Positions 1 to 5,016 of a stretch of 6,417 bases of DNA are shown piece after piece. The notes under the pieces were generated by a model. The model saw nothing but the letters and a program-made list of their open reading frames with translations. It searched no databases and had not been told where the DNA came from. This DNA is from Pseudomonadota bacterium (lineage in GTDB: Bacteria > Myxococcota > Bradymonadia > UBA4248). The stretch spans positions 1 to 6,417 of the forward strand of contig JAGBXG010000084.1 in NCBI GenBank assembly GCA_017629415.1. The letters run 5' to 3'. The translations under genes and the position numbers were made by a program. Numbering within the stretch: position 1 is the first letter of the stretch; the number at the start of each line of letters is the position of its first letter.

Positions 1-542
1 AAGATGCCATATTTGAATCCGAAACTGACGACAGCAATGCGCATCTCTTGTGCTGTGCCGTCATATCGTGTGCGTATGAGGTCTCGAAGCTGGTGTGGTG
101 TCAATGCTGAAGTATCGATTCGTGTATGAATGTAGGGATGCAGGACTTGGAGCATACGGCGTTCGCGTTCGATGGCGTTGCTCAAATCGCCGTCTGATTC
201 ATCGCCTTTATCGAGAGGGTGTACCCGGCGTGTTTCTTTATATCTTCGGCGTAAAACCTGGTTTTCGGCGTCTAAAAAGACGATTTCTGGCGTATATCCT
301 TTGGCGATTAAGGCTTCGATGATTTGGGGTGCTTGCGGCAAAAATAGGGAATCTCGGATATCAAAACCGATGGCAATACGCCGGATGTTATCATGCGGTC
401 CCATCAATTCTAAAAACTGCGGCAGCAGTACGAGCGGCAAATTATCCATGCAATAAAAGCCAAGATCTTCAAGCGTGTGGAGTGCAGTGGTACGTCCGGC
501 ACCGCCCATGCCCGAAATCAGTACAAGTTGTATTGAATTCAT
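1..542 (-). CDS. rapZ: RapZ / YvcJ family nucleotide-binding protein (C-terminus cut by window edge)
   Basis: The reverse strand from 542 to the window edge encodes 180 residues of a RapZ/YvcJ P-loop protein; family members are usually about 285 residues, so the C-terminal third lies outside. Visible landmarks are the P-loop at residues 11-19 (GMGGAGRTT), the family signature LEDLGFYCMDNLP at 24-36, a Walker B-like VFLDA at 88-92 followed by RRYKETRRVHPL at 99-110, and SFGFKYGI at 173-180, the start of the C-terminal domain. In E. coli RapZ is the RNase E adapter that directs GlmZ sRNA decay and so controls amino-sugar synthesis; the B. subtilis homologue binds nucleotides. The role in this organism is unknown. 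The start is supported by an AGAGGT ribosome site four bases upstream. The usual P-loop lysine is Arg17. The gene is divergent from the lipoprotein pair and has its own candidate promoter. Confidence 0.94.
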   Translation of the reverse strand, partial: MNSIQLVLISGMGGAGRTTALHTLEDLGFYCMDNLPLVLLPQFLELMGPHDNIRRIAIGFDIRDSLFLPQAPQIIEALIAKGYTPEIVFLDAENQVLRRRYKETRRVHPLDKGDESDGDLSNAIERERRMLQVLHPYIHTRIDTSALTPHQLRDLIRTRYDGTAQEMRIAVVSFGFKYGI

Positions 543-604
543 TTTTACCTCTGTTAAATATCTGCGCTGCGATTCACATCGAATGCATCGCGTCCGCATC
601 TGTG

Positions 605-633
605 ATATTAACGCACTGGCGTTTTTCGGTCAC
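605..633 (-). promoter_or_regulatory. candidate sigma-70-type promoter of rapZ
   Basis: On the minus strand a GTGACC -35-like hexamer (plus positions 628-633) is followed after exactly 17 bases by TAATAT (605-610), each matching four of six consensus bases. It lies about 60 bases upstream of the rapZ start, within the 118-bp gap between rapZ and the divergent lipoprotein gene. A small stem (AACGC 610-614 with GCGTT 619-623) lies in the same stretch. I could not identify a convincing promoter for the rightward lipoprotein gene in this gap. Confidence 0.35.
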
Positions 634-660
634 TTTTTTGCCACGACTTATCTTTGAAAT

Positions 661-975
661 ATGAAAAAACTGCTGATACTTTCTCTATTGTTGATTTCAT
701 TAACAGGCTGTCAGGACGAACAAAAGCGTTTCTGCACTGAAGCCACGACACAGCTTTGTACCCTTTGCGAGCAATGTGGCGATTTCAAATCATGCGGGCT
801 CACCCGGGTGAACAACCGCGCCGAATGCATCAACACGCTTGCAAATGTTTGCTCTGCTTATGACAGTCTTTATAGCAAAGAGGTCAGCCGTGCCTGCATG
901 CAAGGCATTCAGCAATTGAATTGTGAAACCCTCAAGGCGACGGGCAAACCAGAAGTATGCACACGCCTATTTTAA
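661..975 (+). CDS. small Cys-rich secreted lipoprotein, function unknown
   Basis: This 104-residue protein has a textbook lipoprotein signal: MKK, a hydrophobic stretch of Leu/Ile/Ser, and the lipobox LTGC with Cys17 as the predicted lipidated residue. The mature part has ten further cysteines (25, 33, 36, 39, 45, 56, 64, 79, 88, 100), an even number that could form five disulfides in the envelope or on the cell surface. A CxxCxxC run occurs at 33-39. There is no recognisable catalytic domain, and I do not know the family; the pattern would also fit a metal-binding protein. The ATG at 661 is forced because a TGA at 655-657 closes the frame just upstream, although no good Shine-Dalgarno sequence precedes it. 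The stop overlaps the next lipoprotein gene by 19 bases, suggesting co-transcription. Confidence 0.82.
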   Translation: MKKLLILSLLLISLTGCQDEQKRFCTEATTQLCTLCEQCGDFKSCGLTRVNNRAECINTLANVCSAYDSLYSKEVSRACMQGIQQLNCETLKATGKPEVCTRLF

Positions 976-1634
976 AATGGATATTTGGGCGCGCGCTTTC
1001 CGGCCTTCGGCCGTATACGCCGCGCTGCGCGCCCTATTTGCCATACGGGCGCGCTGTATGCCTGTCGATGTTATGTCTGGCGCTTTGCGGCTGTGCCGGC
1101 AGCAATGCCCGTGAATCAGCGCTTCAAACACTCGAATCTTATACAAAGGCTTGTGCTGCCGGGCGAACTCAGAACGCACAGGCATTGCTCATGCCGAATG
1201 CAAATCAAGATGTGCCGTGCCCTGATGAAACCGTTGCAGAGAAGATCCAGGTCTCTGATCGCCTGATTTATACGGCAGATATCGGCCATTATCGCCTGAC
1301 TGACAGCGGTAATGGCTGGCGCATCGACATGCGTCAAATCTTGAATGCAAATAGCCCCGAAAGCATTTTAAGCCAATTACGCGATGCGCTGATTGCCGAA
1401 GATTTTCAAGCCCTGACGGCTCTGATATTGCCAAGCCGTATGCCCCAAGAAGATGCACAGACTTTTTGGGCAAAACATGCGGCTTCGTTAAACGCACTTT
1501 ATGCTGCTATCTCAGCTACAGCAGTGCCTTGGTTTCAGATGGAAGGGCAACGCGCAATATGCGATGTTTCCGGCATCTTGCTGACTTTTGAAGTGCATGA
1601 TGGGCGCTGGTATTGGGTGCCAAATCTCTTTTAA
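957..1634 (+). CDS. predicted lipoprotein of unknown function with anomalous N-terminus
   Basis: The reading frame encodes up to 225 residues. A hydrophobic stretch ends in the lipobox ALCGC, making Cys46 the probable lipidated residue. The mature protein is about 180 residues, with an acidic-polar middle part and a C-terminus (ILLTFEVHDGRWYWVPNLF) that resembles the last strands of an NTF2-like fold; that resemblance is weak. The start is uncertain. ATG957 overlaps the upstream gene by 19 bases and lacks a clear ribosome site, so translation may be coupled. It also gives an unusually long pre-lipobox region rich in Arg, Pro and Tyr (residues 11-34), encoded by a palindromic GC-rich stretch. 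A TTG at 1038 would give a normal short signal peptide (MPYGRAV then hydrophobic residues to Cys19) but also lacks a ribosome site. It probably forms an operon with the small lipoprotein. Confidence 0.72.
   Translation: MHTPILKWIFGRALSGLRPYTPRCAPYLPYGRAVCLSMLCLALCGCAGSNARESALQTLESYTKACAAGRTQNAQALLMPNANQDVPCPDETVAEKIQVSDRLIYTADIGHYRLTDSGNGWRIDMRQILNANSPESILSQLRDALIAEDFQALTALILPSRMPQEDAQTFWAKHAASLNALYAAISATAVPWFQMEGQRAICDVSGILLTFEVHDGRWYWVPNLF
987..1054. repeat. GC-rich palindromic repeat inside the lipoprotein 5' coding region
   Basis: GGGCGCGC at 987-994 is repeated directly at 1047-1054 and occurs inverted as GCGCGCCC at 1027-1034. A hairpin CGGCC-TTC-GGCCG (1001-1013) lies between the first two arms. 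The three-base loop is the same design as the intergenic hairpins elsewhere in this window. Its translation in the lipoprotein frame (Arg/Pro/Tyr-rich) does not look like a signal peptide. I infer a repeat element inserted at, or expanded into, the gene start; membership of a genome-wide family cannot be shown from one window. Confidence 0.5.
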
Positions 1635-1642
1635 TCTATCAT

Positions 1643-1707
1643 CGCAAAGTTCTTTTGGGACTGAGTCACAAAACTCGCGGGGCCCCAAAAACTTTTGCAT
1701 ATGCCGT
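1643..1707. repeat. intergenic imperfect hairpin, shared with 4248-4417
   Basis: The left arm GCAAAGTTCTTTTGGGAC (1644-1661) can pair with GGCCCCAAAAACTTTTGC (1681-1698) with two small bulges and two mismatches, around a loop of about 19 bases. The 19 bases 1643-1661 recur exactly at 4248-4266, and the 12 bases TGCATATGCCGT at 1696-1707 recur at 4406-4417, so the two gaps share at least two blocks. It directly follows the lipoprotein stop and might terminate that transcript, but there is no clear U-tract. The rest of the 194-bp gap holds the regulatory elements listed next. Confidence 0.55.
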
Positions 1708-1756
1708 GGAGTTTGGGGCGGAACATTGTATTTGCCAAGAAAAAAGTGAAAAATGC

Positions 1757-1812
1757 TTGCAAGAATTTGTATCATGAATACAAAATTTGACGTGTTGTAT
1801 TTTGTTTTTTTG
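1757..1812 (+). promoter_or_regulatory. candidate promoter with overlapping inverted repeats (operator or attenuator)
   Basis: TTGCAA at 1757-1762 and TACAAA at 1779-1784 form a weak promoter-like pair with a 16-base spacer. TTTGTAT (1766-1772) and ATACAAA (1778-1784) are a perfect inverted repeat around CATGA, lying over the spacer and -10 like an operator. The second arm also pairs with TTGTATT at 1795-1801 (AATACAA 1777-1783, 11-base loop), and that alternative stem is followed by a T-rich run (1801-1811), which resembles a terminator in an attenuator. The two pairings exclude each other. The operator reading fits a start near 1791; the attenuator reading needs transcription from further upstream. 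Both are inference. Confidence 0.35.
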
Positions 1813-1828
1813 TCTAAAAAAAGGGGAC

Positions 1829-2386
1829 ATGATGGAATACGCCGTACAGTACAGCATCAGCAGTTTTACAGGCGCTTATGCGCATAAATACAGCGTCATT
1901 ATTTATGATGCCGGTCGTTTGGAAGCTTTGTTCCGGGCAATGGGCAGTTCATTGGTGGGTTTTGCAGCCAAAGCCGAACGCCGTGAATATGATCCATTTG
2001 AGTGTTTTCAGGGGCTTATGAAGCTGTTAAAGCAGCTTAAAAAGGATTCAAAACGGAGTTTTTGCGTAGCGATTGAGCGTACGGATGATGAAACTTCAGA
2101 GCGTGCCCTTTCTTTTTGCGATGAAGATGAAGCCGGTGGTTTTGAGGTGCGTGCGTTAGGATTTAAAGGCATTTGTGTGCGCAGTGGTGTTGAGTCTGAG
2201 TTTGAGACGATGACAGGAAAAAAAGGCACTTATCGTGCGGAACTTTCGACGGTATTGAAAGTTTTTAATGAAGAGCTTTTGAGTTTGGTCAATCTTTGTG
2301 AAGATACCATGATGAAAGATGCGCGTCTGATTGCTCAGGTGGTGCCGAACGATACACCTGCGCCTCCGCCGTTGTTCCAACTTTAG
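1829..2386 (+). CDS. hypothetical cytoplasmic protein, 185 residues
   Basis: I do not recognise this protein. It has no signal peptide or membrane segment. It begins MMEYAVQYSISSFTG, has a Lys-rich helical stretch around residues 65-80 (MKLLKQLKKDSKRS), an acidic middle part (FCDEDEAGGFEV), a probable helical segment with LSTVLKVFNEELLSLVNL in the C-terminal third, and ends in a Pro-rich tail (PNDTPAPPPLFQL). The start at the double ATG 1829/1832 is chosen because AAGGGGA (1821-1827) lies immediately upstream; ATG1832 gives slightly better spacing. The frame is open back to a TTG at 1787, but those codons would encode an implausible Cys/Phe-rich start over promoter-like DNA. It is transcribed alone or with the 520-residue gene, from which it is separated by a dense hairpin array; no intrinsic terminator with a U-tract follows it. 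Confidence 0.75.
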   Translation: MMEYAVQYSISSFTGAYAHKYSVIIYDAGRLEALFRAMGSSLVGFAAKAERREYDPFECFQGLMKLLKQLKKDSKRSFCVAIERTDDETSERALSFCDEDEAGGFEVRALGFKGICVRSGVESEFETMTGKKGTYRAELSTVLKVFNEELLSLVNLCEDTMMKDARLIAQVVPNDTPAPPPLFQL

Positions 2387-2412
2387 ATGTCGTTGATGAG
2401 AGGTGATGGGTT

Positions 2413-2594
2413 CCAAGGGGCTTAGCCCCTTGGCAGGATTCCAAAGGGCAGCGCCCTTTGGTGGGGATTGGGGCGAAGCCCCAAGTTAAAAGTGGGCGGG
2501 CGAAGCCCCACAAAACGGGCGTTGCGGGTGTCCCGCATTGGGGGTAGGCGCGTATTTGCGCAGCAAATAGCGCCGCAGGGGGCTTGGCCCCCTG
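2413..2594. repeat. array of seven consecutive triloop hairpins
   Basis: This gap is almost entirely palindromic. In order, the stems are CCAAGGGGC-TTA-GCCCCTTGG (2413-2433), CCAAAGGGC-AGC-GCCCTTTGG (2441-2461), TTGGGGC-GAA-GCCCCAA (2468-2484), GGGC-GAA-GCCC within a longer bulged stem (2492-2511), TGCGGG-TGT-CCCGCA (2523-2537), a 12-bp stem with one bulge around GCA (2547-2574), and CAGGGGGC-TTG-GCCCCCTG (2576-2594). Every loop is three bases, and stem sequences differ so each is self-complementary rather than copied. None is followed by a U-tract, so this is not a simple terminator. Reverse-strand open frames of 119 and 72 codons across it are by-products of the repeats. Related hairpins occur at 4217-4302. 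Confidence 0.85.
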
Positions 2595-2610
2595 GTAGGC
2601 AGAGCTTTTT

Positions 2611-2641
2611 GAGTGATTCGGATTGAGACGGATAGAACATG
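2611..2641 (+). repeat. repeat tail ending in a start codon, resembling 5911-5945
   Basis: The stretch GATTCGGAT...GAGACGGATAGAACATG (about 2613-2641) resembles GTATCCGGA...GGGACGGATAGACATG near 5913-5945. The exact shared core is GACGGATAG (2627-2635 and 5932-5940), followed by A or AA and CATG. In the first copy the ATG is the start of the 520-residue gene, and the element also supplies the only ribosome-site-like bases (CGGATAG, six bases from ATG). The second copy sits upstream of moxR. Confidence 0.4.
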
Positions 2642-4201
2642 GATACATCAGGGAAGAAAACTGAAGAACTTTCGGGTTATAAGCGCGTCCATTTTTTCAA
2701 GTATTTTCTGACGGAAGAAGATTGGAATGCCCGTCATGATTTTCATGTTCAGAAACGTCGGCTGCATTTAAATCAGTTGCATGGCAAAGGGATTCAGGAC
2801 GGTGAACAAACGCTGCTCGTGCGCGCACAGTCTGTGCCCGGGTTGAAGGTGGATATTTCGCCGGGTATTGGTACGGACAGTTTGGGACGTGAAATCTGGG
2901 TGCCGGCAATGGATTCGGCAACATTTGAATTGGAAAAGTTTCAGCTGCCGGCAACGCTTTATGTCAAAGTCGTGTATCAGGAAATGGCAGCAGATCGCGT
3001 CAGAATGCAGGATGGCCGCATTGAAAACCGATATTTCCGCGAAACGTATCGGTTTATTGTCAGTGATCGGCCTGCCGATGACAATCAGCTGGAATTGTGC
3101 CGCGTGGCTGTAACCAAAGATTGTACGGCCATTACAGATCCCGTGGATCCATTGGCCCCTGGACCCAATGAAATCGATATGCGGCATCGCCTGAATATGC
3201 CGTGTACGCAAAGTATGGATATGGAAACGCGGCTGAATTTGAAACGTTTGCTTCAGGCGCGTAAAGATGCTTTCGATCGGCTGGGCGGTCACTCGAAGTT
3301 GCCAGAATTGGCTTTGCTTGGGCAGAATTTTGTCATCATGTCAGAATTGCTCGATTCCAACGTACTCAAGGCATCGGCGGTGGGCGGTATTTTGAAGTTT
3401 TTTCAGGCATTTGACGATCTCGTATTGCAAAGTGTCAGTGAGAACATCGATGGCTACACGTTAGATCGTCCGGAATGGAAACGGCATCAGGACAATTGCC
3501 GTGCTTTCAGATTGCTTTTGAATGAACCCGGCAAGACGATTCAGCAAAAACTGCAGATGGCATTGGTGCATTTGGAAAAACTGTCGATTTCATACGCCCA
3601 TCTCGTGCGTTTGCTTGGGAATGACAGACGCGTTTATATTCCCGGTCAGGTCAAGCCATTGCCTCGCGTTTATCCGATTACGCAGAGCTGGGATTTTGTC
3701 AAAGTTTGGTCGGCTGAAATGCCGCAGGTATTTAAAATCGATGACTTGGAATGGCTGTTGCTCGGTGAATTGAATGTGACCGAAGAAGCCTCCGAACGAA
3801 AGTATAAATTCCGTATCAGTGACTGCCGCGATATCTGGAAAAATAGACAACGCCTTTATTTTCCGGATGGTTCTTTGATTGAAGATACCGGCGTGGCGCA
3901 TGAAGGCGGCTATTCTGAGTTTGTGATTCCAAAAGTGATTCCCGATACACACCTTTGCGTGATTCGTATGATGGATTATGCGCGCGGGGATTATGAATTG
4001 CTCATGAATGTTAACGGACAAGATGTCGGCGTTTCACGTTGTGATGGCTATGACCGCCGTGCACGGTGGCGTAACTGGCCGTTTGTCATTCCATCGCATT
4101 TTGTGAATGATACTTCTCTGAAAATACGACAAACCTGTCTGACCGCAGATCGCGATATCAATATGTTCCGCTATTGGTTCTATCAGCCGACGAATTGGTA
4201 G
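2639..4201 (+). CDS. uncharacterised 520-residue multidomain protein, myxobacterial type
   Basis: The protein has no signal peptide or membrane segment and appears to have three parts. Residues about 19-165 carry an N-terminal pattern (FLTEEDWNARHDFHVQKRR, LHGKGI, then VDISPGIGTDSLGREIWVP) similar to proteins I know from myxobacterial genomes and from some contractile-injection or phage-baseplate loci, with the motif LCRVAVTKD and a DPxDPxxPxxNEIDMRH linker near 160-182. Residues about 190-330 look helical. Residues about 337-520 look like a beta-rich jelly-roll, ending DINMFRYWFYQP, a pattern I associate with sugar-binding-like C-terminal domains. The family resemblance is from memory and no function is assigned. 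No neighbour here encodes tail, sheath or baseplate parts. The ATG at 2639 has only a weak ribosome site (GGATAG) and lies at the end of a repeat-like element. The gap after it also carries hairpins, without a clear terminator. Confidence 0.9.
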   Translation: MDTSGKKTEELSGYKRVHFFKYFLTEEDWNARHDFHVQKRRLHLNQLHGKGIQDGEQTLLVRAQSVPGLKVDISPGIGTDSLGREIWVPAMDSATFELEKFQLPATLYVKVVYQEMAADRVRMQDGRIENRYFRETYRFIVSDRPADDNQLELCRVAVTKDCTAITDPVDPLAPGPNEIDMRHRLNMPCTQSMDMETRLNLKRLLQARKDAFDRLGGHSKLPELALLGQNFVIMSELLDSNVLKASAVGGILKFFQAFDDLVLQSVSENIDGYTLDRPEWKRHQDNCRAFRLLLNEPGKTIQQKLQMALVHLEKLSISYAHLVRLLGNDRRVYIPGQVKPLPRVYPITQSWDFVKVWSAEMPQVFKIDDLEWLLLGELNVTEEASERKYKFRISDCRDIWKNRQRLYFPDGSLIEDTGVAHEGGYSEFVIPKVIPDTHLCVIRMMDYARGDYELLMNVNGQDVGVSRCDGYDRRARWRNWPFVIPSHFVNDTSLKIRQTCLTADRDINMFRYWFYQPTNW

Positions 4202-4216
4202 CATTTAGGTGGGCTA

Positions 4217-4337
4217 TGGGGCTTCGCCCCACACCCGCCAAAGAGCACGCAAAGTTCTTTTGGGACACTGCCCTAAACCATGCCAAGGGGCTGAGCCCCT
4301 TGAAACCCACAATGTAAACTTACGTTTTTTGTGGGTT
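4217..4337. repeat. second intergenic hairpin cluster with 19-bp repeat copy
   Basis: Elements in order are TGGGGC-TTC-GCCCCA (4217-4231), the 19-base sequence CGCAAAGTTCTTTTGGGAC (4248-4266) identical to 1643-1661, CAAGGGGC-TGA-GCCCCTTG (4284-4302; same stem core as the hairpin at 2413-2433), and a nine-base inverted repeat AACCCACAA (4304-4312) with TTGTGGGTT (4329-4337). None is followed by a U-tract, so none is a convincing terminator for the 520-residue gene. The rest of the 417-bp gap (4338-4618) has no supported gene; it holds a tandem duplication and the promoter elements of the ybjN-pspA operon. Confidence 0.75.
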
Positions 4338-4418
4338 AGCCGGGTACTGTTGACTTGCATTGAGGGGTGAAATGGGCTTAGCGTTTTGTGAGTGATTTGC
4401 GATGCTGCATATGCCGTA

Positions 4419-4446
4419 ATGGAATGCACCAGATGGAATGCACCAG
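4419..4446. repeat. perfect 14-bp tandem duplication
   Basis: ATGGAATGCACCAG occurs twice back to back (4419-4432 and 4433-4446). It lies about 80 bases upstream of the candidate -24/-12 promoter. It could be a recent slippage event or a duplicated activator site; nothing in the sequence decides this. Confidence 0.8.
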
Positions 4447-4522
4447 TGTATTGATGTGTTTTGTGGAGTGGAGGAATATCGTGATTTACGTCATTGGGTG
4501 GCGAAAGACATGAGCATAAGAA

Positions 4523-4537
4523 TGGCTTTTGCTTTGC
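4523..4537 (+). promoter_or_regulatory. candidate sigma-54 (-24/-12) promoter of ybjN-pspA
   Basis: TGGC at 4523-4526 and TTGC at 4534-4537 are separated by exactly seven bases, placing GG and GC at the sigma-54 spacing. The usual AC after TGGC is absent (TT here), so the match is good but not perfect. A start near 4549 would leave a 5' leader of about 70 bases. In E. coli the psp operon is sigma-54 dependent with the activator PspF, which makes the position suggestive. No activator gene is in this window. Confidence 0.45.
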
Positions 4538-4562
4538 CGAACGAGAGACAATGTGCTAATTT
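4534..4562 (+). promoter_or_regulatory. alternative sigma-70-type promoter overlapping the -24/-12 element
   Basis: TTGCCG (4534-4539) and TAATTT (4557-4562) are 17 bases apart, and a TGC directly before the second hexamer resembles an extended -10. This competes with the sigma-54 reading of the same DNA; one or both could be real. The -10 matches only half of the consensus. Confidence 0.3.
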
Positions 4563-4618
4563 ATTAAAGATATTTTGTGCATTTTCGCACGTTTATTTGT
4601 CTTTTTTGGAGGTTCTTA

Positions 4619-5002
4619 ATGCGTACAATTGAAGATGTTGAACGTTACCTGCTTGAGCTTGATACCCCTTATGAAGTTTTGGGCGAAGGTATTTATCGCC
4701 TGACAGACGATGTCGAAGATGTGGATGACATTATTGTTCTGTGCACCGATCCGCTTGTCATTTTCAGCGTTCGCCTGATGAAAGTGCCGTCGAAAAATTT
4801 GGAAGCTTTCTATCGTAAGCTCCTTGAATTGAATGCCAGTGAACTCGTTGCCGGTGCTTATGGCATTGATGGCGACGATGTTGTGATTACCGATACACTT
4901 CAGCTTGAAAATCTTGATTTCAACGAATTCCAGGCTTCTATCGATTCACTCGTCATGGCTATTCACAATCACTATCCCGTTCTTCGTGAATTTATGGACT
5001 AA
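4619..5002 (+). CDS. YbjN-domain protein (chaperone-like fold), partner gene of pspA
   Basis: This 127-residue acidic protein starts MRTIEDVERYLLELD and has the alternating helix-strand layout of YbjN-type proteins: an N-terminal helix, strands around 18-27 (YEVLGEGIYRL) and 36-52 (IIVLCTDPLVIFSVRLM), a helix FYRKLLELNA, a strand pair (VAGAYGIDGDDVVITDTLQL) and a long C-terminal helix ending VLREFMD. YbjN domains share a fold with type III secretion chaperones and probably bind partner proteins; no enzymatic residues are expected. The start is fixed by a strong GGAGG (4608-4612) six bases upstream; the 14 codons before it in the same frame are ignored. Only 14 bases separate it from pspA, so the two are almost certainly one operon, and YbjN may bind or regulate PspA. 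The assignment rests on layout and context. Confidence 0.85.
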   Translation: MRTIEDVERYLLELDTPYEVLGEGIYRLTDDVEDVDDIIVLCTDPLVIFSVRLMKVPSKNLEAFYRKLLELNASELVAGAYGIDGDDVVITDTLQLENLDFNEFQASIDSLVMAIHNHYPVLREFMD

Positions 5003-5016
5003 TAAGGAGATAAGAT

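Noticed and set aside
95..664. Forward-strand open frames of 60-111 codons opposite rapZ and in the divergent gap
   Set aside because: They lie opposite the well-supported rapZ reading frame and have no protein-like features.
2413..2433. Intrinsic terminator for the 185-residue gene
   Set aside because: The stem is strong but no U-tract follows it.
2413..2594. CRISPR array or tandem-repeat locus
   Set aside because: The stems differ in sequence and spacing, so there is no constant repeat separated by unique spacers.
2289..2648. Reverse-strand open frames of 119 and 72 codons across the hairpin array
   Set aside because: They read straight through palindromic repeats, lack a ribosome site and give a repeat-like composition; a by-product of the GC-rich hairpins.
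2768..3292. Reverse-strand 174-codon open frame opposite the 520-residue gene
   Set aside because: It is antisense to a well-supported gene, with no ribosome site or coding features.
4214..4429. Reverse-strand 71-codon open frame in the 4201-4618 gap
   Set aside because: It covers the hairpin cluster and the 19-base repeat, with no ribosome site or recognisable protein features.
4438..4632. 64-codon forward open frame starting in the tandem duplication
   Set aside because: It overlaps the strong ribosome site and start of the YbjN gene, contains the candidate promoters, and its start lies in a duplicated sequence.
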